Source: Prescottella defluvii (lineage in GTDB: Bacteria > Actinomycetota > Actinomycetes > Mycobacteriales > Mycobacteriaceae). Taken from it: 64,000 bases of DNA. Of the stretch, positions 18,162 to 28,071 are shown one piece after another (position 1 is the first letter of the stretch; the number at the start of each line of letters is the position of its first letter). The notes beneath the pieces are model-generated. The model saw only the letters and a list, made by a program, of their open reading frames with translations. It had not been told where the DNA came from and did not search any database. The DNA lies in assembly GCA_029690005.1 (NCBI GenBank), contig CP121458.1:2728001-2792000 (forward strand). The letters are read 5' to 3'. The position numbers and the translations under genes were made by a program.

Positions 18162-20472
18162 CAGTGCTCCCCGGTCGGTTCCAGCCGGACGACGACCGCC
18201 TTCGACACCGGTGTGTTCGACTTGGCGGCAACGTGATCGAGTGGCACCAGCGGATTCGTCTCGGGGTAGTAGGCGGCCGCGTTGCCCGTGGGCGTGTTGT
18301 ACTCGACCACCCGGAAGCCACGGACCGACGCTCCTCGACGGTGCCGTCGGCGGTGCTCCACTCGGACACGAGGTCGACGAGTTGGCCGTCGCTCAGGCCC
18401 AGGTCGGCGATGTCGGTGGCATTGACGAACACCACCTTGCGGCCGTTCTTGACGCCGCGATAGCGATCGTCGAGGCCGTAGATCGTGGTGTTGTACTGGT
18501 CGTGGCTGCGCAGCGTCTGCAGGATCAGCCGGCCGGGCGGGGTCGGCACCCGATTCGAGCGGGTTGACCCCGAAGTTGGCCTTTCCGGTGTGGGTGCGGA
18601 ACTCGCGCGAGTCGCGCGGCGGATGCGGCAACTGGAAGCCGTCGGGCCGGCGGACACGCGCGTTGTAGTCCTCGCAGCCGGGCACGACGCGTGAGATCGA
18701 GTCCCGGATCAGGTCGTAGTCGCCCTCGAACTTGGTCCACGGCACCGGATGGTCGCTGCCGAGCAACTCCTGCGCGAGCTGGCACACGATCGCGACCTCA
18801 CTGCGCAGGTGCGTGCTGACGGGCGTGAGCCGACCGCGCGACAGATGCACCATCGACATCGAATCCTCCACCGACACCAGCTGCTTGCCGGTCGCCTGGA
18901 CGTCCAGGTCGGTGCGGCCGAGGGTGGGGAGGATGAGCGCGGTGTGGCCGTGCACGACGTGGCTCCGGTTGAGTTTCGTCGAGACCTGCACCGTCAGTTC
19001 GCAGTTGCGGAGCGCCTGCTCGGTCGTCGCGGTGTCGGGGGTCGCGGACACGAAGTTCCCGCCCATCGCCATGAACACGCGCCCGCGCCCGTCGCGCATC
19101 GCGCGGATCGCGTCGACGGTGTCCCACCCGTGTCGGCGGGGGCTCTCGATGGAGAACTCGGTGTCGAGGGCGGCGAGGAACTCCTCGGGCATCTTCTCCC
19201 AGATGCCCATCGTCCGGTCGCCCTGGACGTTGGAGTGGCCGCGGACCGGGCACACTCCTGCGCCGGGTTTGCCGATCATGCCCCGCATGAGCAGCAGGTT
19301 CACGGCTTCCTGGATGGTCGCGACGGCGTGAGCCTGCTGGGTCAGCCCCATCGCCCAACACGTGACGGTCCGCTCCGACTCGATCAGGGCGCGGGCGGTC
19401 TCCTCGAGTTGGCGCATCGTCAGGCCGGTGGCCGCCACGACGGTGTCGAGATCGACCCCGCGCACGTGCGCGGCGTAGTCGTCGAAGCCCGCGCAGTGGG
19501 CGTCGACGAAGGCGCGGTCGACGACGGTGCCCGGGGCGCGGTCCTCGGCTTCGAGCAGCAGTCGGCCCAGTCCCTGGAACAGCGCCATGTCGCCGCCGAG
19601 CCGGATCTGCAGGAACTCGTCGGCGATCGGGACCCCGCCGCCGACGACACCGTGGACCTTCTGCGGGTCCTTGAACCGGCGCAGCCCGGCCTCGGGGAGC
19701 GGATTGATCGCGATGATCCGCGCCCCGTTGGCCTTGGCCTTCTCGAGCGTCGAGAGCATCCGCGGGTGGTTGGTGCCCGGGTTCTGGCCCGCGATCAGGA
19801 TCAGGTCGGCCTGTTCGAGGTCGGGCACGGACACCGATCCCTTGCCGATGCCGATGGCCTCGGTGAGCGCGCTGCCCGACGACTCGTGGCACATGTTGGA
19901 GCAGTCCGGCATGTTGTTGGTGCCGAAGCTGCGAATCATCAACTGGTACAGGAACGCTGCCTCGTTGCTGGTCCGGCCGGACGTGTAGAAGACGGCCTCG
20001 TCGGGCGTCTCGAGTGCGCGGAGGTGGTCGGCGATCAGCCGGTAGGCGTCGTCCCAGTCGATGGGTTCGTAGTGGTCGCTGCCGGGGCGCACCACCATGG
20101 GATGCGTGAGCCGGCCCTGCTGGCCCAGCCAGTAGTCGGTGTGGTCGGCGAGCTCCGAGATCGGATGCGCCGCGAAGAACTCCGGCGTCACGGTGCGCAG
20201 CGTGGCCTCCTCCGCGACAGCCTTGGCGCCGTTCTCGCAGAACTCGGCGGGCTTGCGGTGACCGGGGTCTCGGGCCACGCGCAGCCGGGGCAGTCGAACC
20301 CGTGCCGCTGGTTGAGGCGGGTGAGCGTGCGGGCGGTGCGGGTGACGCCCATCTGCTCGACGGCCCGCTCGAGGGACACGAGCACGGCCGGAACTCCGGC
20401 CGCGTAGTCCTTGGCGTGGGTGACGACGAGGCCGTTCTCGTCGATGTCTTCGCGGGGACCCTGGCGTGTCAT
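18161..20472 (-). CDS. FdhF/YdeP-type molybdopterin oxidoreductase (formate dehydrogenase-like; three frame breaks)
   Basis: Mo-bisPGD-dependent oxidoreductase, about 770 residues after joining. It begins [16 protein letters not shown] at ATG 20472, with the CPGCAW motif near residue 60, the [12 protein letters not shown] active-site region and the C-terminal cofactor-binding part ([17 protein letters not shown]). Breaks: near 20263 (one G missing), 18556 (one extra base; expected [13 protein letters not shown]) and 18330 (one G missing). YdeP-type enzymes are annotated as formate dehydrogenase alpha subunits, but activity has been shown for few. Linkage to fdhD supports a formate-type function. 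No electron-transfer subunit gene is adjacent. Confidence 0.88.
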
Positions 20473-20535
20473 GAACCCATACTGGCCCGCCTCGGGCGGG
20501 TGCGCACGGTCCGACGCACCGAACGCCCGGGTAAG

Positions 20536-20554
20536 GTTGGCTAGCCTTACCCAC
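20536..20554. promoter_or_regulatory. DtxR/IdeR iron box, distal
   Basis: GTTGGCTAGCCTTACCCAC; its complement aligns with the IdeR consensus TTAGGTTAGGCTAACCTAA at about 13 of 19 positions. Centre-to-centre distance to the second box is 20 bp. Confidence 0.65.
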
Positions 20555-20555
20555 A

Positions 20556-20574
20556 GTGGGTTAGCCTTACCTTC
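20556..20574. promoter_or_regulatory. DtxR/IdeR iron box, proximal
   Basis: GTGGGTTAGCCTTACCTTC; its complement matches the IdeR consensus at about 15 of 19 positions including AGGT and AGGCTAACC. Ends 34 bp before the ATG of the siderophore-binding protein. Confidence 0.8.
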
Positions 20575-20608
20575 CTCATGAGCGTCATCGCGAACGAAGG
20601 GTCCTCCG

Positions 20609-21619
20609 ATGGGTGATCTCCAGTCGCGAGCGGGCGAATTCTCGCGCCGCGGGTTCCTGATCGGCAGCGCGGGCGCGCTGCTGGCCTTCGCGGCCGCATG
20701 CAGCAGCGACTCGGGCGCCGGTGGTTCCGGTGACGGCGGCGCGACGATCGCGCACAAGTACGGCGAGGCCACCGCGCCCGCCGACGCCCAGCGGGTGGTG
20801 AGTGTCGGATACAACGATCAGGACGCCCTGCTCGCGCTCGGCGCGGTGCCGGTCGGTGTCTTCGACTGGTACGGCGACTACCCGAACGCCGTGTGGCCGT
20901 GGGCGCAGGGACTGCTCGGGGAGGCGAAGCCGGCGATCGTCGGCAGCGCGAGTACCGGAATCGACGTCGAGAAGGTGGCCGCGGCGGGCCCGGACCTGAT
21001 CGTCGGCACCTACTCGGGACTGACTCAGAGTCAGTACGACAAGCTCGCGGCGCTCGCACCGACCGTCGCGCAGCCCGCCGGCGTCGCGGACTACGGGGTG
21101 CGCTGGCAGGACCAGACGGCCATTCTCGGCGAAGCACTCGGCAAGCAGGACCGCGCCGCGGAACTGGTGTCGGGTGTGCAGAAACAGTTCGCCGACACCG
21201 CGGCGGCCAACCAGGCTTTCGCCGGCAGGACCGTGCTGGTGGGTGCGCTCAAGGGCCCCGGTCAGTTCGGTGTCGACGGTCCCGAGGATCCCAAGGTGCG
21301 GTTCTTCACCGAGCTCGGCTTCGTGAATCCGCCTGTCGCCGAACAGCTCCGGACCACCAACTTCGCCGAGATCAGTACCGAGCAGCTCTCGCTCGCGGAC
21401 GTCGACCTGCTCGTCTGGTACGCCGGGGGCGGGTTCGGTGACAAGCTTCGGGCCGAGCTCGACAAGACGCCCGTCTACCGGACGCTCGACGTCGTCAAGG
21501 ACGGTCGCACGATCATCCTCGAGGACGAGGCGGCGGAGGCCATGACATGGAGCACGGTGCTGAGCCTGCCGTACGCGTTGCAGCAGATCCCGCCGCGTAT
21601 CGCGCCGCTGCTCACCTGA
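20609..21619 (+). CDS. iron-siderophore ABC transporter substrate-binding lipoprotein
   Basis: 336 residues, class III periplasmic-binding protein (FecB/FepB type). The N-terminus has a twin-arginine motif SRRGFLIGSAG, a hydrophobic core and lipobox FAAAC, so it is probably Tat-exported and lipid-anchored. Two lobes are joined by a long helix; GPDLIVGTYSGL and WYAGGGFGDKL are characteristic. It would capture ferric siderophore for an ABC importer encoded elsewhere. The two IdeR boxes upstream predict repression by iron. It is divergent from the formate dehydrogenase-like gene. Confidence 0.92.
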   Translation: MGDLQSRAGEFSRRGFLIGSAGALLAFAAACSSDSGAGGSGDGGATIAHKYGEATAPADAQRVVSVGYNDQDALLALGAVPVGVFDWYGDYPNAVWPWAQGLLGEAKPAIVGSASTGIDVEKVAAAGPDLIVGTYSGLTQSQYDKLAALAPTVAQPAGVADYGVRWQDQTAILGEALGKQDRAAELVSGVQKQFADTAAANQAFAGRTVLVGALKGPGQFGVDGPEDPKVRFFTELGFVNPPVAEQLRTTNFAEISTEQLSLADVDLLVWYAGGGFGDKLRAELDKTPVYRTLDVVKDGRTIILEDEAAEAMTWSTVLSLPYALQQIPPRIAPLLT

Positions 21620-21627
21620 TCGGTCGG

Positions 21628-21633
21628 TACCCT
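21628..21633 (+). promoter_or_regulatory. -10 box of GNAT gene (leaderless type)
   Basis: TACCCT ends 7 nt before ATG 21641, placing the transcription start at or next to the start codon. Confidence 0.4.
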
Positions 21634-21640
21634 CGCGGGC

Positions 21641-22249
21641 ATGGGAGTTGTCGTGCGACCAGTGACCCGATCGGACATCCCGGCGCTCTCGCGGGCGCTC
21701 GCGGAGGCCTTCGACGACGACCCCGTGATGTGCTGGATTCTGCCGGACGCCACGAAGCGGCCGGCGCGGCTGGCGAGGATGTTCGCTGCCGAGATCCGCT
21801 ACCACCACCTCGCCGGCGGCGGAGCGGAGTTGGCGGAGTCGGCCGCCGGTGTCGTCGTCGGTGGGGCGCTGTGGGATCCGCCGGGACGGTGGAAGCAGTC
21901 CACGCTGAGCTCCTACCTGAGCCTGCCGATGTTCGCGTTCGCGCTGGGTCGGCAGATGCGAGTGGGTGCCGAGGTCGAGCAGGCGCTCGAATCCGTGCAT
22001 CCGACCGAGCCGCACTGGTACCTGGCGACCATCGGAACGTCCTCCGCGGGGCGTGGCGGCGGGTACGGGAAGGCGCTGTTGAACTCGCGGCTGTCGCGGT
22101 GCGACGCCGAGGGGACGCCCGCCTACCTCGAATCGAGCAAGGAAGCGAACATCCCCTACTACGAACGGTTCGGCTTCGAGGTCACCGGCGAGACCGAGAT
22201 TCCGAACGGCGGCCCGACGCTGTGGCAGATGTGGCGCAACCCGCGGTGA
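21641..22249 (+). CDS. GNAT-family N-acetyltransferase
   Basis: 202 residues, intact. N-terminal VVVRPVTRSDIPALSRALAEAF and the acetyl-CoA pyrophosphate loop variant TSSAGRGGGYGKALL, then YLESSKEANIPYYERFGFEV, define the GNAT fold. Substrate is unknown. It follows the siderophore-binding protein by 21 bp but has its own -10-like box immediately before the ATG. Confidence 0.85.
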   Translation: MGVVVRPVTRSDIPALSRALAEAFDDDPVMCWILPDATKRPARLARMFAAEIRYHHLAGGGAELAESAAGVVVGGALWDPPGRWKQSTLSSYLSLPMFAFALGRQMRVGAEVEQALESVHPTEPHWYLATIGTSSAGRGGGYGKALLNSRLSRCDAEGTPAYLESSKEANIPYYERFGFEVTGETEIPNGGPTLWQMWRNPR

Positions 22250-22310
22250 ACGGGCTCCGCCCGGCACGTGACGCCGGTCATGGCCGATGACCACGTGGTA
22301 CCAATCAGGG

Positions 22311-24348
22311 GTGACCTCGAGCCAGCAGCCCCCCGCCACGCCGTTCCACGATCTCGACGACTACCTGGCATTGCCGCGGCTGTCCGGGCTCGAGCTGTCG
22401 CCGGACGGCGCACGATTGGTCGTCACACAGGCGATGCTCGACGACACCGGCACCAAGTACGCGTCGGCTGTGTGGGAACTGGACCCCGCCGGTGAGCGCC
22501 CCGCTCGGCGGTTGACGTGGGGAACGAAGGGCGAGTCCGGCGCCGCGTTCACGGCGACAGGCGATCTGCTGTTCACCGCGTCCCGCCCCGCGCCGGACGA
22601 ATCGGACGACGCCCCGAACTCGCTGTGGCGGCTGCCCGCGGGCGGCGGTGAGGCCTGCCGCTTGGCCGGGCGGGGCGGCGGGATCTCCGGCGTGCGGGCA
22701 GCGCGGTCGGCGCCGCGCATGGTCGTGTCCACCGGCGTGCTCGGCGCGTCCGGCACCGCCGAGGACGACGAGCGGATCCGCGGCGAGCGCAAAGAGAAGA
22801 AGGTCAAGGCGATCCTGCACACCGGATACCCGGTGCGGTACTGGGACCACGACCTCGGCCCCGACATCCCGCACCTGCTGGCCGGCGCCACCGACGCCGA
22901 CAGTGAGATCGAACTCGACGACCTGACGCCGGCGCCGGGCGTCGCGCTCCGGGACGCCGACTACGACCTCTCGGCCGACGGATCGTTCGTCGTCACCACG
23001 TGGATCGTGCCCGGTGTCCTCGGCACCCGCCGGACCGTCCTGGCACGGATCGACACCGCGACGGGGGAGCGGACCGTGCTCGTCGACGACGACGCGGCGG
23101 ACCTGAAGCAACCGGCGATCGCACCCGACGGCGCTAGCGTCGTGTACCTGCGCGAGGCGTACGGCGATCCCGAACACGCGGCGCGAATCACCTTGCACCG
23201 CTATATCTTCGGCACGGGCGCCGTCGAGGATCTCGCGGCCGGCTGGGATCGCTGGCCCACCGCGGTGGCGTGGCTGCCCGACGGTGACGGGCTGCTGCTC
23301 ACTGCCGACGACCACGGCCGCGGCCCGGTCTTCGTGCTGCGCGGGAGCTGCCCGTCGCCCTCACCGCCGACGATGCCGCGTACACCGACCTGCGTGTCGC
23401 GCCCGACGGTGCGGCGGTCTACGCGCTCCGGGCGTCCTACGCGCAGCCGCCGCGGCCGGTGCGGATCGCGCTCAGCGGGGACGACGCCGGCACCGTCACG
23501 GACCTGCGCGCCCCGTCGGAGTCGCCGCAGCTACCGGGCCGGCTCACCGAGGTCGTCGGGCAGGCGGCCGACGGCACCCCGCTGCGCGCGTGGTTGGCGC
23601 TGCCGGACTCCGCGTCCGCCGAGGCGCCGGCGCCGCTGCTGCTGTGGGTGCACGGCGGCCCCCTCGCCTCGTGGAACACGTGGTCGTGGCGGTGGAACCC
23701 GTGGCTGCTCGTCGCGAAGGGGTACGCGGTGCTGCTGCCCGATCCGGCGCTGTCGACCGGCTACGGCCAGGACTTCGTTCAGCGCGGGTGGGACAGTGGG
23801 CAAGGCGCCCTACACCGATCTGATGGCGATCACCGACGCGGCCGTCGCGCTGCCGGAGGTCGACGCGAAGCGCACCGCAGCGATGGGCGGCTCGTTCGGC
23901 GGGTACATGGCCAACTGGATCGCCGGGCACACCGACCGGTTCAAGGCGATCGTCACCCACGCGAGCCTGTGGGCGCTCGACCAGTTCGCCCCGACCACCG
24001 ACGCGGCCTGGTACTGGGCGCGCGAGATGACGCCCGAGATGGCATTCGAGAACTCGCCGCACCTGTACGTCGCCGACATCGTCACTCCGATGCTGGTGAT
24101 CCACGGCGACAAGGACTACCGCGTGCCGATCGGCGAAGGCCTGCGCCTGTGGTACGAGCTGCTCTCGGAGCTCGGGGCTGCCCGCCGACGCCGACGGGCA
24201 GACCGATCACCGGCTCCTGTACTTCCCCGACGAGAACCACTGGGTGCTCAGCCCGCAGCACGCCAAGGTCTGGTACCAGGTCGTCGAGTCGTTCCTGGCC
24301 GAGCACGTGCTCGGGCGGCCGATCGACTTGCCCGAGCTGTTGGGCTGA
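22311..24348 (+). CDS. S9-family prolyl oligopeptidase / acylaminoacyl-peptidase-like (three frame breaks)
   Basis: About 679 residues after joining: N-terminal beta-propeller (WD-like repeats from LDDYLALPRLSGLELSPDG) and C-terminal alpha/beta hydrolase. The nucleophile motif is GGSFGGYMANW, with the Asp in HGDKDYRVP and the His in DENHWVL. Breaks lie near 23343 (one G missing), 23797 (two bases missing; expected WDSWGKAPYTDL) and 24177 (one extra G). GTG 22311 is preferred because an AT-containing -10-like element ends just before it; ATG 22287 in the same frame is possible. Cleaves short peptides; cytosolic, no signal peptide. Confidence 0.88.
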
Positions 24349-24400
24349 GGTGGTCGATCCGCGCGCCCTGGTCGGAGACGGATTCACACTCTCCCGGGCT

Positions 24401-24869
24401 CTACCAAGCGGGACGTAGGCGTCCCGGGCTGACAACTGTCCGGAGGGCGGTACCGAGGGCCGCAAAGGTCGCGGGGTCGAGTTGCCGCTGCCACCGCGCG
24501 ACCGCGGCCCGTGCGGCTTCGTCGGCGGCGCGCGTGCATTCCCAGCCCCGGGGGTGAGGCGCAGCAGTCGTGCGCGCCCGTCCGACGGGTCGGCTTCTCG
24601 TGTGACGTAACCGCGGTCGACGAGTTGGTCGACGAGCTGACCGGCCGCCTGCTTGCTGACACCCAAGTGGTCGGCGAGGTCGGAGGCGGTGGCGTCGCCG
24701 GTGCTGATCCGCGTGAACGCGAACCCGTGCGACGGTCGCACGTCAGTGAATCCCGTGCGGCGACGCCGTCATGAACGGCGTCGATGAGCTGGGTCGCCAT
24801 GCGCAGGACGAGCACCGGTAGGTCGGCGCTGTCGGCTGCGGGGATATCGGTGACGGTGACATCGGTCAT
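24401..24869 (-). CDS. MarR-family transcriptional regulator (two frame breaks)
   Basis: About 156 residues after joining. The winged HTH reads ATASDLADHLGVSKQAAGQLVDQLVDRGYVTREADPSDGRARLL in broken pieces; the DPSDGRAR wing is the MarR hallmark. Breaks near 24757 (one G missing, GFTDVRPSHGFAF follows) and 24552 (one C missing in a C run; expected LTPRGWECTRAADEA). It is divergent from a small cupin gene; two 18-bp inverted repeats occupy the 77-bp gap, so it probably represses both genes. Confidence 0.82.
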
Positions 24870-24877
24870 GGAGACAT

Positions 24878-24895
24878 GTTGACAGAAAGTTCAAC
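24878..24895. promoter_or_regulatory. MarR-type operator O1
   Basis: GTTGACAGAAAGTTCAAC, arms GTTGA/TCAAC with 8-bp spacer, adjacent to the marR start. Confidence 0.55.
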
Positions 24896-24898
24896 GTA

Positions 24899-24916
24899 CT
24901 TGACTATATGGTCAAG
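24899..24916. promoter_or_regulatory. MarR-type operator O2
   Basis: CTTGACTATATGGTCAAG, arms CTTGAC/GTCAAG with 6-bp spacer. Its centre is 21 bp from that of O1, two helical turns. Confidence 0.65.
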
Positions 24917-24946
24917 AAAGTTGACGACTCGAGGTGAGGAGCAGCG

Positions 24947-25316
24947 ATGGCAATCGTCGAATCTGCAGAGGCAATCCGGTTCGATGCGCACGGAAGTACA
25001 TTCGCTTCTTACGTGGCACCGTCGCGGAACAGCGCGCAACTGTGTGCGTGGAAGCTGACGGTGCCGGCTGGTTCGAGCGGTGTCGCTCATCGCCCGAGTC
25101 GTGACGAGGTTCTGCTCGTCCTCGACGGAACGCTCCACATCACCATCGACGGGACCCGTAGCGCGGTCGAGTCGGGTGATGCGGCGGTGGTGCCGCAGGC
25201 GCCGAAGTGACCGTCGACGGAGGCCCCGAGGATCCACCGTGTGGGTGACGACCACACCGGGACTGACGGCGGTCCTGCGCGACGGCACACAGATCTCGCC
25301 GCCCTGGGCGCAGTGA
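24947..25316 (+). CDS. small cupin-domain protein (two frame breaks)
   Basis: About 123 residues after joining; single cupin barrel. The first cupin motif region (SGVAHRPSRDEVLLVLDGTLHITIDG) has the usual Glu and Gly positions, though only one metal-binding His is evident. Breaks near 25198 (gcaggcgcc, one G missing) and 25232 (gaggatccacc, one base missing); the C-terminus ends SPPWAQ. GAGGTGAGGAG precedes ATG 24947. Divergent from the MarR regulator and probably its target. Enzymatic role unknown; small cupins of this kind often bind or remove aromatic or quinone-like molecules. Confidence 0.75.
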
Positions 25317-25399
25317 GCCGGCGTCCGCGGATTCACGGCCCGGGCGCGGCTGAGGTTCCCGCCGCCCGGGGCGTGTCCAGGCGAGTTGTGCCCGGAGCT

Positions 25400-25405
25400 T
25401 AGGAT
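25400..25405 (+). promoter_or_regulatory. -10 box of valS (leaderless type)
   Basis: TAGGAT is followed by exactly 6 nt and then GTG 25412, which predicts a leaderless mRNA. Confidence 0.5.
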
Positions 25406-25411
25406 TGGCTG

Positions 25412-28071
25412 GTGACCAGCGCGCCAGAGAACACCCAGACCCCCGCAGACGCCCTCCCCAAGAGCTGGGACCCCAGCGCGGTAGAGGCCGACTTGTACCA
25501 GGGCTGGGTAGACGCCGGTTACTTCACCGCCGATCCGTCGAGCGACAAGCCCGGCTACTCGATCGTGCTGCCGCCGCCGAACGTCACCGGCTCGCTCCAC
25601 ATGGGCCACGCGCTCGACCACACCCTCATGGACGCGCTCACCCGCCGCAAGCGGATGCAGGGCTACGAGGTGCTGTGGCTGCCCGGCATGGACCATGCGG
25701 GCATCGCGACCCAGACGATCGTCGAGAAGCAGCTCGCCGCGGACGGCAAGAGAAGGAAGACTTCGGCCGCGAGGACTTCGTCGAGAAGGTCTGGGAGTGG
25801 AAGCGCGAGTCCGGTGGCACCATCCAGGGCCAGATGCGCCGCATCGGCGACGGCGTCGACTGGAGCCGCGACCGCTTCACGATGGACGAGGGCCTCTCCC
25901 GCGCCGTCCAGACCATCTTCAAGCGCCTGTACGACGACGGCCTGATCTACCGCGCCGAGCGCCTGGTCAACTGGTCGCCGGTTCTGCAGACCGCGATCTC
26001 CGACATCGAGGTCAAGTTCGAGGAGGTCGAGGGCGAACTCGTCTCGCTGCGCTACGGCTCCCTGAACGACGACGAGCCGCACGTGATCGTCGCGACCACC
26101 CGCGTCGAGACGATGCTCGGTGACACCGCCGTCGCCGTCCACCCGGACGACGAGCGCTACAAGCACCTGGTCGGCACCACGCTCGAGCACCCGTTCACCG
26201 GACGGCAGATCCCGATCATCGCCGACGAGTACGTCGACCCCGAGTTCGGCACCGGCGCAGTGAAGATCACGCCCGCGCACGACCCCAACGACTTCGAGAT
26301 GGGTGTGCGGCACAACCTGCCGATGCCCACGATCATGGACAAGACCGGCAAGATCGCCGACACCGGAACGCAGTTCGACGGCATGGACCGCTTCGAGGCC
26401 CGCGTGAAGGTGCGCGAGGCGCTCGCCGAGCAGGGCCGCGTCGTCGCCGAGAAGCGTCCGTATCTGCACAGCGTCGGTCACTCCGAGCGCTCGGGCGAGA
26501 CCATCGAGCCGCGGCTGTCGATGCAGTGGTGGGTCAAGGTCGACGCGCTCGCGAAGGCCGCCGGTGACGCGGTCCGCAACGGCGACACCGTGATTCACCC
26601 GGCGAGCCAGGAGCCGCGCTGGTTCTCGTCGGTCGACAACATGCACGACTGGTGCATCTCGCGTCAGCTGTGGTGGGGTCACCGCATCCCGATCTGGTAC
26701 GGCCCCAACGGCGAGGTGCAGTGCTTCGGTCCGGACGAGACCGCGCCCGAGGGCTGGGAGCAGGACCCCGACGTCCTTGACACCTGGTTCTCGTCGGGTC
26801 TGTGGCCGTTCTCGACGATGGGCTGGCCCGACAAGACCCCCGAGATCGAGAAGTTCTATCCGACAAGCGTTCTCGTCACCGGCTACGACATCCTGTTCTT
26901 CTGGGTGGCCCGGATGATGATGTTCGGCACCTACGTCGCCGGTGACGACGCCGTGGGCGGCGGCAAGGTCCCGTTCAAGGATCTGTTCCTGCACGGACTG
27001 GTCCGCGACCAGTACGGCAAGAAGATGTCGAAGTCCCGCGGCAACGGCATCGACCCGCTCGACTGGGTCGACCGCTTCGGTGCCGACGCCCTGCGCTTCA
27101 CACTCGCCCGCGGCGCCAACCCGGGCAGCGACCTCGCGGTCGGCGAGGACCACGCGCAGTCGTCCCGGAACTTCGCCAACAAGCTGTTCAACGCCACCAA
27201 GTTCGCGCTGATGAACGGTGCCGTCGTCGCGGAGCTGCCGGCCCGCGACCAGCTCACCGACGCCGACCGCTGGATCCTCGACCGGCTCGAGCAGGTCCGC
27301 ACCGAGGTCGACGAGGCATTCGAGAAGTTCGAGTTCTCGAAGGCGTGCGAGGCGCTTTACCACTTCGCGTGGGACGAGGTGTGTGACTGGTACCTCGAGC
27401 TCGCCAAGGTGCAGCTCGCGGACGGTTCCGTCCACTCCGACGGCACTAAGGCCGTGCTCGGCAACGTGCTCGACACGCTGCTGCGGATGCTGCACCCGGT
27501 CATCCCGTTCGTCACCGAGACGCTGTGGAAGGTGCTGACCGGCGGCGAGTCCGTCGTGGTCGCCGAGTGGCCGCGCGCCACCGACGTCGTGACGGATCCC
27601 GTTGCGGCCCAGCGCGTCGAGGACATGCAGAAGCTCGTGACCGAGGTCCGCCGCTTCCGCAGCGACCAGGGCCTCAAGCCGTCGCAGAAGGTGGCCGCGC
27701 GCCTGTCCGGTGCCGCCGAGGCGGACATCGAGAGCCAGCTGGCGTCGGTCGCGTCGCTCGCCAAGCTCACCGAGCCGGCGGACGGCTTCGCCGCGACCGC
27801 ATCGGTCGAGGTGCGGCTGAGCAAGGCGACGGTCACGGTCGAGCTGGACACCTCCGGTGCCGTCGACCTGGGCGCCGAGAAGAAGCGCCTGGAGAAGGAC
27901 CTCGCGGTCGCCGAGAAGGAGCTGGCGGGCACCACCGCCAAGCTGTCCAACGAGGCGTTCCTCGCGAAGGCCCCCGACGCGGTCGTCGACAAGATCCGCA
28001 CCCGCCAGCAGGTGGCGCAGGAGGAGATCGCCCGCATGACCGCACGTCTGAAGGAGCTGGGCGGAGCGTGA
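25412..28071 (+). CDS. valS: valyl-tRNA synthetase (one frame break)
   Basis: Class I aminoacyl-tRNA synthetase, 886 residues after joining. Rossmann motif HMGH in [11 protein letters not shown], signature [12 protein letters not shown], the CP1 editing domain, and a C-terminal coiled coil ([18 protein letters not shown]). The frame breaks near 25752 (ggcaagagaagg, one base missing) and resumes at [16 protein letters not shown]. Starts at GTG 25412. Its TGA overlaps the GTG of folC (GTGA), beginning the conserved valS-folC-DUF4233-ndk cluster. Confidence 0.96.

Noticed and set aside
16795..18657. 620-codon minus-strand frame
   Set aside because: It joins by chance a broken piece of the formate dehydrogenase-like gene, the shadow of fdhD and the true small secreted protein.
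25663..27495. 610-codon open frame antisense to valS
   Set aside because: Complete overlap with a conserved synthetase; the translation is Arg/Val/Leu-rich shadow sequence without motifs.
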